Below, piece by piece: positions 31,601 to 43,600 of a DNA stretch of 64,000 nucleotides. The notes beneath the pieces are model-generated. The model was not told the origin of the DNA. It did no database searches and worked only from the letters and a program-made list of their open reading frames with translations. A program made the translations under genes and the position numbers. Every line of letters begins with the position of its first letter. The stretch's first letter is position 1. This DNA comes from Halichondria panicea (taxonomy: Eukaryota; Porifera; Demospongiae; Suberitida; Halichondriidae): positions 6,843,139 through 6,907,138 of the forward strand of contig NC_087383.1 of assembly GCF_963675165.1 (NCBI RefSeq). Direction: 5' to 3'.

Positions 31601-34600
31601 GCGGAAAATGATCCACCATGATCAGTGCTATATAGTATGCCGTGCAGGGACTTCTATACATGGAAGTACGAACAGTCAACTAGCTAACCTAGGCTAACCT
31701 GAACACTCCTTTGGCAGTTGGTGCATCAAAACAACATGCAGGTACAATCATTGAATCAAAATGTATTACAATAGCTACAAAACTGATAAAATAGCTAGCT
31801 GGTAGCTATAGTAAAGCCACAATAGCTATACTGAAAGGGGGGACCCATGGCACCCTGGGATCTCCCCCTGGATCCGCCACTACTATGGTGTTGTCGAGAA
31901 GGCTTGCACACTAGTCTGAAACTACTTTTATGATGGTTGGATGGTCGTGATTTGGTTTTTACAAATGAAAGCTTCTTCTGGCTTCAAACTAGTGTGTCGA
32001 CAACACCACAGAGGGCCAAAGCTAGCCAGCAAGTCTTCTCGACAACGCAATAGAGAGCATAAGCCACAGTTTCACAGGAGACAAGTATTTGTTAAATTAA
32101 TACGGAAAGAAACTATATATAATATTATATGTGACAGGGCCTAGGAAAACAACCCTTAACGCGGGTATATCCGAGTTAATTTTTATTGTTGAATCGGATA
32201 AAGCATTCTCTAAGCTTCAAAATGATACCAAGATCGACCTCGTTCACTTTCACGAGGCAGATGACCTCTAAGGCTCCACTTTTCTTATTATAATTATACG
32301 CAATTCCCCCATCATGCATCATTCACTAATACTGGCAGGGTTTCGTAGAGAGGGAGGGCGTCCTGGGACCCTCCTCCCTAGAAATATAATGATGTCATAA
32401 CAAAATGTATGTAATTAAAAGAAGTATTATAGCACAAGTATAAGTTGTACAACAAAGGATCGATTAATAGTTGTCTATTGTATTATTAAACCTGCTCTCT
32501 CTCCGCAGGGAAAGGCAACATCAAATTACTGACTGAAAATAATGGCTTATTTATCTGTTATGATAATATTATCCATAGATATTATAATACTGAAGATTAT
32601 CACGAGTCTGTGCCAGTAAATGCACGACTGCCTGCAAGGCACGAGTGACAGTTATACTAGGCACACGGACGAGTGATATAGTCATCAGTATCCATGGTAT
32701 AAAGCATTTATTGGTTATAGCAACCAAAATGCAGGATGAATCTGTACACGCGACATGCGGTTGTTTTGTCAACCAGAAGCAAAAAAATTTACTTTTTTCC
32801 TGAAATAGATGTACAGTTCTATTTAACAACTATAGCTATGTGTAGAAAATAACCAGTTTGGGGTAACGATCAGTTTGACCCAAAAGCGTGGAGCTTGTAG
32901 TATTGAAGATGTTCAACAGTAGAATAATAACAGCAATAAGGTACTGTGATGGCAACTGGTGCAACAACAATACATGGTGACTTACATGGCATGTGCGTGG
33001 CTGTGATACAGTGCAAGTGTATAGTATAACCTTCAACTCTCCATTCCCACCTCAGGTAATGTATGCTATAATTATAATAACTATTATGCTAGATGCATGC
33101 ATGCACTGGCTAGATTAACCATAATAGACACTGGGTTAGGCCTCCATATATACTCTTGCAACACCAGGGCTTCATAGAGGGGGGGGGGCACAGGGGGGGC
33201 GCTCGCCCCCCCTGGCAATTGTATTGAAATATAGGCCATAACATACTGTGTTACGGCCTGTTACACACCAATTAACCAAACAAAGAGTGTTTTATAACAA
33301 CAATAATGAGTTCTTTACGAAGCTACTTTAATTAAACTGCTATTCTTCTATATACTCTTTCTGTTCCGTACGTCCACAATTTCTTCTTCAAAGTCAGTAT
33401 AACTATCTGTATTAGTACAGAGGGCGATTCAATTAAGAGCGACCTTCTTTAGTGAGAAAGGCTTGTGTCGCTCAGGCTATGGCTTTTATCTATAGTGCCA
33501 TTCAACCTAGGCAATTGGATTTCTGCATTTTTTATGACATTCCACAATACTATTAGTACTTAATAACTCTTAAGAATGAATTAAGATGCGATGTACGACA
33601 GTCTCTAATTAATAAACACAACAATTTCGCAGATCCCCCAAGATACGGATAATCGCCGAGCATCCCATTTTTTCTGAAATGTTGATTTTCTCCCCCCTGT
33701 CAATTTTTTTCTGTATGAAGGCCTGAACAATGCTCTTCAAAGTACACATGCAGTACACATGGCTGTTATTTTATCATAATTATAATGGGTATTTATTCCA
33801 GTCCTGTCTTCTCTTCTCTGCTTCTTGACATTCCTCTTAGGCATTTTTTCACATTTTCGAAACGTATAATACTTCTGTACTGAAGAAAGAAAGGGAATCT
33901 AACTAAAAAACTAATTTTGCTCTGTGAAACATTGTGAACGTATGATTGGCAGGAAAAGCATGAAAAGCGTAGAAACAAGAAATTCGTCGAGTGCAACTCC
34001 AATCCGTTACAACGTCATAAATATTGGCTGAGTCCAAGGTCTCTGGTTTTGATATCCGAAGGCCTGAGGCTGTAGCATCCCAAGCATATATAGCAAGGGT
34101 GTTATACTAAGGGCATATAACTGATTTAGAATAGTGCTAAGCATTATGCAAGCTAGGCTATAATTATTAACACATTTAAAGAAGACTCTGAAACCAAGAG
34201 TTTCTACAAGCCTCCTCAAGCAACGTTAAAGCTTTGCTCTGGATAGTCTACATAAAAAAACTCACATTGAAGGCATGCAGTTTCGTTTTTTTTCTCTTCA
34301 GGGGAGGCCAGTGAAGGAGGCTATACCGTATCCTCGAGAAAATACGCCCAGCAGGAAGTCTAGGCTTATTAGAGTCCTGACTGGGCGTTTAATCGCGAAC
34401 GGCGAGTTTTCATTCGAATATACGCCCACCCGCGGCCTCAAATTGAGGTTTACACTTCGCTCTATGACAAATCTTATTGTATTTTAATTTTAATACATAG
34501 TATGAATATTTTATTGACAACAATGTTATAAACTAATGCACGAATAATAATTATGATTAAAGCATGACAAGAGAATGAACATGAAGAAGTGAACTCTGAC

Positions 34601-37600
34601 TCTATTCCTCTATTCAATGCTTGTCGATGTCAGATGTAGCAGAAACTTCCCAAAGGATATGGTAGGACATATACTCCTATACAGAGTATATATAGCTATC
34701 AGGTACTTCGTTTTAAAAAACCAAGGCAAGGTAACTTGCAAAATTAGCCTGCATGTGTGATAACTTTCTTGGACTTTGTGTTTTCCTTTCACACACACAC
34801 ACACACACACTCACACATCAGCGTATATACCTCGCTGTGCGAGCACACAGAGGCATCATAACTCAGTACAACGAATACTACGCTATAATTATATGCCTCA
34901 GGTATGGATACGCAGCGAGGTATACAGTAGTGTGTTTGTGCGTGTGTCTGTGTAGAGTGATATACAACTGCTCAATAAGTGTATAAGAATAAGAGGCTTC
35001 TAGACAGACTAAGTCATATTCAGTGGATTTACAAAAATTAATAATGCTTCGACTATAGTTTTGCTTATAGTAATACATTGAAGGCTATGAATGATCTACA
35101 CCGTTCTTCTGTTCTGCTTTTCTCTGATTTGTCACGCCTAAAATTCACTGAATTTTATTGCAGACTGCAGACTCTAGCGTAGCAAAATTCGTTGAGTATA
35201 ATTACATCTTCTTATTATATAGCTCTGCATTAGAACGCTATAGCGTTCTATATAGCTGCAAGAGTCATTATTGAATTTGCTGAGTGACAATAATAATTAT
35301 AATTATAGACATCAAACTTTCAGCATCCTTTTTAGCAACAATCATTTCTCAACTATTTTTTCACAGCATGTGTATAATTATGCCTCGAGGCGTAGCCGCA
35401 CGAGGGATACGGTAAAGCTGACTGTGTGTGTGTCTGTTCCAGCTGCAACTGCTCAACGGTTACTTGTAATGCGACAAAAACAATAGGCTTCTAGTCACGT
35501 TCTCATGGATTTTGATTCGTGGATTAGCAAACATTCTCGAGTTATGGCTAGTTTGACTCACATTGAAGGCTGTTGCAGTCTCTTCAGGAATCTTTCATAG
35601 CATCATCTGTTTGCACAAACTTTCTATTCGAGTTAGCCTTGCACTAAAGCGCTAGCTTTTTGTTAGCTATACAAGAGTAAGAAAGAGCTGCTAAAGAAGC
35701 TAGCTATTTTAGTAATCATTATGGAACTTGCAGACACACCCCTTCTTCCTGGATGTAATGTGCATGCGCTCAATACCACGTGTAAGAGAATCCATTTTGA
35801 ACGCCAGATCCTGGCAGAATCAATTTCTTTTTTGTTGAGGTCCTGGTAAGCCACAAACCAACCTTTTCTGATAACTCTTTTTAGACTGCTTGTTATAGAT
35901 AATAATTATTATTACTTTCTGTGATTGATTTCTGTCTTTCACAGACTACTGACTATGCCTTAATTGACAAAGGTTTTCTCCCATTGTTTGGCTGCAGGCA
36001 ATTTAAGACGATCAGTATGCACTTTCTTGTGAAACAATCAAAACACATTGCAAATTACTTATCTCTTCTATAACACTCTAGTAATACTTTTGAGCGAAAG
36101 CAAAAACATGGCGAGAGGCATTAGCAAGTGCACGCTTGCAACACTTGTTGTAACTGTATACATGTGTGTAATAGGCTGCTAGTACAGTATAGCTTCATTG
36201 GCGTTGGCGCTGCATTATCACCCGTGGTGTTCAGCACATGCACATATAGAATGGGCAATACCAGCGAACAAAACTTCATCCAATGTGGGGCTCAAACCCA
36301 TGATCCTCAGATTAAGAGTCTGATGCTCTACCAACTGAACTTGTCTTAGTAGCAGATCCAGGAAAAAGAAAAGGGGGATTTCAAATTAACGAGCGCGCAG
36401 TACGAACATTTTTGGGAGTTACGCCCACTTCCGGTCACACGTTGTGCAGTAAGACTATAGGGAAATCCCATGCATTCTCAGCCAGGGTAAGTCCCATAAT
36501 AGACTGGCCTGCGTAGAGCTATAGCTAGCTGCTATGAACAGTCAACTAACTAACTTATATAGGTGAACCCATTTAATACATCAAAACAACAGGTACAATT
36601 AATACAAAAAGCTAGGTAGTATAGTTGCATGCAATAAAGCCAGCTAGCATTATAATTATAGTGCAGAGCTATAAAATTATCTACTTTAAGTAGAGAGCAA
36701 CATGCACTCCATGGACGAGTTTTGCTACTCTCTCTTCTGAAAGGCTGCGATGGCATTCCAAGTAAATAAACCTATAATTATAGCTATAACTGCAAATCCG
36801 CAAAATTGCAATAAAAAAAAACGCTACTATAGAAGCCTATATATTATTAGCCTCGATCCCAGGCCCATCCGTCTCCAATTGAACGCTAGGTCGCCTCCTC
36901 GGCCTGGTATTGATTGTATCTGGGCGTGACCGGAAACTGGTATAAGTATCAAGAGGAATGCTATGTACTGTAACATCTCCAGTTCATCACAGTTGGCTAA
37001 AAATACAGTGATATAATGACACTAGAAATTAATACTGTTATCTGTAGAGTGTACTGCACAGCAGTACTGCGTCCATAATAAATGCAGATGTTTAGAAGCG
37101 AAGATCTCAAACAAGAGCTTCCAGAAAGACTTAATAAATACTGCGTTGGATATGCCTGCTAAGCCTTTAGGTGGCATAACAAAGGTTGTGTGTTCACAGT
37201 GCATCAAGAGACAGTAGAATCCTGACGTCACTGGTCAGGATAGCAACCACAAGTGTTGAAAGAGCCATTCCACGTCAGTAGTTTTAGTGCAGGTAGTTCT
37301 ATAAGATCGGCCCCCTTGGGAAGGACACGAGTGGCACTGGGGCATCCTCTTTCAATGAGTTCGCACCCATCAGCTAGGAAGAGTACAACGGGGGTTGGAG
37401 GGGAAGGTTCCATTTTGCTCCTGTATACTAATTAGTAGAACTTAAATTCACCATTCCACTATACATTTTGTAACTCACAGTGATGGTCCACACAAAACTA
37501 GCCTCGATCCCAGGCCGCACTTCCTTGAAGGCCGGTGAAGGAGGCTAACACAACACCAGTGCCAGTACCGTAATGTCATATCTTGATCCAGATACCAAGG

Positions 37601-40600
37601 ATTGGGCTATAGGCTATAGTGTACAATTTCCAATGATGAAATGGTATTATTGATTTATATCGCTCACTTTGACAATACATCCCAGGCCCAGCCACTTGTA
37701 GACACCCCTGAGCATAGTATACAAGAGATCGATGGCCGGAGTCTGAGGATAGACTCTACCAAGTGTATCTGGCAATCAATGGTCTAATCAAGCGTTTGTA
37801 TTAAATTGTGTAGTCGAGTCAATCAAAGGTAGCCAACTGATAGCAGAAACTTGAGAACCTAGGTCTGTTCTTTCACAAGAGTGATGATCCTTCTTCCTTC
37901 GCACAAGACAGCTCCTCACACTCTAGCTAAGCCTATATCTATAACAAACTAAACTTGCTAAAGAATATACCTATGACACGGAGTTCTTTGTGATTTAACG
38001 GTGATTTACGGAGTAAGTATGCTTACATACACTATAATTATTAGTGTTTCTATTTGCTCCACCTTGCTTAGGTATTCGCTCTTTTTGAGCGAATACCTGA
38101 GCAACCACAGCAACCACAGCACATGCATGCCCAGATACACGCCCAGATACAATCAATACCAGGCCGAGGAGGCGACCTAGTGTTCAATTGGAGACGGATT
38201 GGCCTGGGATCGAGGCTAATATAAATTATTATAGAAACTCTTGTTTGCACTTCATTGATCTTTGAGCAGCTGTAGCAGTCTATATATACAAACACAGACT
38301 ATACCATAATTATACCTGTCAGAGCACAGTGGTGTTTCTAGGAAATGCAGCTAGTAAGGAGGGTGCTGAGAGCGAGCGCCAAAAAATGTTTGATTGCTAC
38401 TATAACTAGAGCACTAAAGTGCAAACCCTCGGCTGGTGACATGATTATAAAGAAACCAGAAATATAATGCAGTACATATAGTGATGTTGTTATCACGTAT
38501 GACTTGCACAGCAACTAAGGAACAATAAAACTAAACCAGACTGGAGGCATGCTGAAACATTTGAGAACAGGTAGTGGTACTATATGCACTGTGGATTAGG
38601 ATCACAGCAAAGAAGCCTGGAGTCTCAGAGAAGTATGGCTCCAGGTCCTAGATCCCAGAGCTAAAAGCAGGAGCTATAATTCAAGCTTTCTGCTTTAGTG
38701 ACCCTGTTCCATTGTTCTTGGTACAGCTTTCTACTTTAGTGACCCTGTTCCATCGTTCTTGGTACAGGATCACTTCAGTTATAAGTAACGCATGTGCAAG
38801 TTCTGTTCAAGCTACATTTTGCTCGCTTTTATTAGACAACGAAGCTTTAACACCGAAAGCTGCCACTATCCAAAGTACTAACTTGTTGTGTGGAGGCTAC
38901 TCATGCTGTAAACGCAGTCCTAGAACATCCAGGTAAGCAGACCTAGTCACAAGCTTGTTCAAGCTTCTTAGCTTTTGCTCGACAAAGAAGCTTTAACATC
39001 AAAATCTGCCACTATTTAAATCAAGATACTGTTGTGTGAAGGCTATCCATGCTGTAAACGCAGTGCTGTGGCATCCAGGTGAGTAGAAAATCCCATCACA
39101 AACAGACAAACAAACAAACTAGAGCACTAAAGTGCAAACCCTCGGCTGGTGACATGATTATAAAGAAACCAGAAGACTGATATAATGCAGTGCATATAGT
39201 GATGTTGTTATCATCATCATGCATGACTTGCACAGCAACTCAGGAGCAATGAAACTAAACCAGACATGCTGAAACATTTGAGAACAGGTAGTAGTACTAT
39301 AGATGTATGCACTGTGGATTAGGATCACAGCAAAGAAGCTTGGAGTCTCAGAAGTATGGCTCCAGGTCCTGCATGGATCCCAGCCAGCTAAAGCAAGCTT
39401 TCTACTTTAGTGACCCTGTTCCATTGTTCCTGGTATATACAGCTTTCTACTTTAGTGACCCTGTTCCATTGTTTCTGGACCTGGTACAGGATCACTTCAG
39501 TTATAAGTAACGCATGTGCAAGTTCTGTTCAAGCTACATTTTGCTCGCTTTTATTAGACAAAGGAGCTTTAACACTGAAAGCTGCCACTATCAAAAGTAC
39601 TAACTTGTTGTGTGGAGGCTACTCATGCTGTAAACGCAGTGCTAGAGCATCCAGGTAAGCAGACCTAGTCACAAGCTTATTCAAGCTTCTTAGCTTTTGC
39701 TCGACAAAGAAGCTTTAACATCAAAATCTGCCACTATTTAAATCAAGATATTGTTCTGTGAAGGCTACCTATGCTGCAAACGCAGCGCTATGGCATCCAG
39801 GTGAGTAGATATACTCGTGACAAACAGACAAACAAACAAACAAACAAACAAACCAACATACTACTATACCCGTGGCCGCCCACGCGCGCCTCGGGTAACA
39901 AACAAACCAACAGACTACTATACCCGTGGCCGCCCACGCGCCTCGGGTAATAATTACATGCATGTATACAGGCTAGATATACACTTGAATAACTCTTTGA
40001 TCATCAGAACGTTCATCCTCTTTATATAATTAATAATTATTATAGCTACCACCACATGGGTTTCCGCGTATAATTATACACTCATGTTTTAATTGTTATA
40101 CACTAACAAGTTACTATAATAACGATGCAAAACAGTGACCAGTGCAGGCCCTATACCTCTTATCAAGGAATCGAGGCATACTGTAGGTTAGCAAGGTGTT
40201 CAATAATACCGAGAAATGTACAACCTACTTAATTGTTAGTATTTGACAACCCAGTACAGCATAATTATGCACAAACTAATAATTATTGTATTACTATACT
40301 AACTAATTACCATTGACAGCCACATTGCATTTCATGATGAAGAACTTTATGATGTCCAGGTGCCCCTCTCTGACTGCCAGTCCCAGTGGAGTTAGTCCAT
40401 CCCTGGTCACAGCTCCTATAGTGGTGAGTATAATTATGTCAGGAATTAGCCTCGAATCCAGGCCGATTAAAATACGGCCTGCATGGCCATGGTATATATT
40501 ACATGTGTAATCATATAGGTGTTGCCCGTCCACGCCGATGTACTATCGTATAGCATGAAATTTTCGAGGGGCTTAATTTTCGCGGATTTCGTGGGTTAGT

Positions 40601-43600
40601 AATCCTACACAAAATTAAGTCCACGAAAATGTTTCTATTGAGAAGGTTTATTTGCACATTATAGTCTGAAACTATAGAAGAGGCTCTCATCTACAGTAGA
40701 CTCTCGCTATTCCGGCTCTCTGAAGTACGGCCACCTCGATATACCGGCCATTTGGCTTGGCACGGAATGCTAGCTATAATATTATGTTTACTGCACAAAA
40801 CTCACCCTGAAGTACGGCCACTCCCTATTCCGTTTACCGGCCAGTGCTGGTTGTCCCAAACAAGGTTCAATGTAATTTTATACGAATATTACGGCCAGAT
40901 ATGGCGTTATGGGTGTGGTTTAGCAAATAAAATTGGATTACACTTAAATAGAGAACAGAATGATTCCTTATCCTCGAGACAAGAACCGCAAAAGTAGTCA
41001 TTAGATTCGAGGTAAGGTCGTTTTTAAGCCGCGGCTATTTCCTGAGCTACAGCCACCTCGCTATTCCGGTCAAGCTGAATGGTCCCAAGGGTGACCAGAT
41101 TAACAAGAGTCTACTGTATACCTCTATAATGGTCGTATGGTTGGGATGTTTGAACTTGGTTTCTGTACAGACCATGGGAAATCTTTGAATTTGTGTTTCC
41201 AACTTAACTACGACCATACGACCATTGTAGAGGTAGCCTCTTCTAACTTCAGAATGGTGTGCAAGCCTTCTCGACAATGGAATAGAGCTAGGGCATAAGC
41301 CACGGAGACAAAATATTTGAACTTAGTAAACGAACTATTATTATAGTTCACGGTATTATTATAGTGCACGCTTGCAACACTTGTTGTAACTGTATACATG
41401 TGTGTAATAGTCTGCTAGTACAATATAGCTTCATTGGTATTGGTGTGCTGCATTATCACCCGTGGTGTTCAGCACATGCACATATAGAAGGGGCAATACC
41501 AGCGAACAAAAATTCATCCAATGTGGGGCTCAAACCCATGATCCTCAGATTAAGAGTCTGATGCTCTACCGACTGAACTTGACTTAGTAGCAGATCCAAA
41601 AAAAAGAAAAGGGGGATTTCAATTTAACGAGCGCGCAGTACAAACATTTTTGGGAGTTACGCCCACTTCCGGTCACACGTTGTGTAAGACTATAGGGAAA
41701 TCCCATGCAAACTCATTTGATACATCAAAACAACAGGTATTCAACTAATACAAAAAGCTAGGTAGTATATAGTTGCATGCAATAAAGCCAGCTAGCATTA
41801 TAATTATAGTGCAGAGCTATATAAAATTATCTACTAAGTAGAGTAGCAACACTCCATTGACGAGTTTTGCTACTCACTCTTCTGAAAGGCTGCGATGGAT
41901 TTCCAAGTAAATAAACCTATAATTATAGCTATAACTGCAAATCCGCAAATTGCAATCCAAAAAACGATACTATAGAAGCCTATATATATTATAGAAACTC
42001 TTGTTTGCACTTCATTGATCCTTGAGCAGCTGTAGCAGTCTATACACACACATGCACACAGTATACCATAATAATTATACCTCTCTGAGCAAAGTGGTGT
42101 TTCTAGGAAATGCAGCTAGTAAGGAGGGTGCTGAGAGCGAGCGCAAAAAAAATGTTTGATTGCTACTATAATAATTACATGCATGTATACAGGCTAGATA
42201 CACTTGAATAACTCTTTGATCATCAGAACGTTCATCCTCTTTATAATTAATAATTATTATAGCTACCATCACATGGGTTTCCGTATATACACTCATGTTT
42301 TAATTGTTATACACTAACAAGTTACTATAATAACGATGCAAAACAGAGACCAGTGCAGGCCCTATACCAGTACGGCCACTCACTATTCCGTTTACCGGTC
42401 AGTGCTGGCTGTCCCAAACAAGGTTCAATGTAATTTTATACGTATATTACGGCCGGATATGACGTTTTGGGTGTGGTTTAGTAAATAAAATTGGATTACA
42501 CTTAAATAGAGAACAGAATGATTCATTATCCTCGAGACAAGAACCGCAAAAGTAGTAATCCAATTTTATTTGCTAAACCACACCTAAAACGTCATATCCG
42601 CCGTAATATACGTATAAAATTACATTGAAAACCTTGTTTGGGACAGCCAGCACTGGCCGGTAAACGGAATAGCGAGTGGCCGTTCTTCAGGGTGAGTTTT
42701 GTGCAGTAAACATAATAGCTAGCATTCCGTGCCAAGCCAAATGGCCGGTATATCGAGGTGGCCGTACTTCAGAGAGCCGGAATAGCGAGAGTGTACTGTA
42801 CACAGCAGAACAAAATTACAGTGTGTTATTATAGCGTATAGCATATCAAATTGCTTAACTGTATATATGCATAGAAAGGTCAACGCAATGAGCTATTCCC
42901 TATAATTATGGCAGTAGTCTATGGCCTACAAGTTACTATACACCCTAGAAGTGCTAACCCTCGGCTGTTGACAGGAGAATAGAGTGTTCGGTTTTACAAT
43001 AATAAAGAGACTGGTAAAGGATCACTTTAGCTGCATGTAGATCTACCTCGAATAAAGGTCGCGTGTGGAGCTCATGCAAGTTCAAGCTATTCCGCAAAAA
43101 TTAAATGCGCAAAAACTATTCTAACGGTCATTTAGCGAAATTTCATTAATATACCCTCATAAACTATACCCACTATACGGTATGAAGAGCAAGCCACAAG
43201 TATTGTTTAGTGTTAAGTGCCATCAACACGCAGGAACATTTCACCCATATAATAAGGTGTCACACAAAGAGAAACTACATTTGCCCACAAGCATGCTACT
43301 AATAATTATACGTAAGAGCAAGCCACAAGTATTGTTACATGCAGAGGTATAAATAACAGTCGGTCGCAATTAGCTGACTATTAACCCTTTCCCGGCTTTA
43401 ATTAAAAAAACAAAATACAGAATAAATACATATTTTTCTTTAAAAATACATATCTCATGAACAATGCATTGAAATCACTTGCAACTATTTCCTACAGGTA
43501 GCCCAGATCCTGGGGGTACCATGACATCATCATCGTTACCTAGCAACTGACCACCCCCCACTAATTAACGATTTTTTACACATTTCACAATCATGAACAT

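Larger units (their letters stand above)
36120..40540 (+). repeat. ankyrin-exon duplication unit (E4), interrupted
   Basis: Same unit as 29,690-30,990, split by a long-TIR insertion (36,848-38,218) and by a tandem duplication (38,405-39,830). It resumes at 39,950 and ends past exon E4. Confidence 0.75.

Noticed and set aside
36848-38218. Coding gene inside the long-TIR insertion (frames at 37,022-37,435)
   Set aside because: Frames overlap on both strands at 37,228-37,435 and none shows a domain or splice structure.
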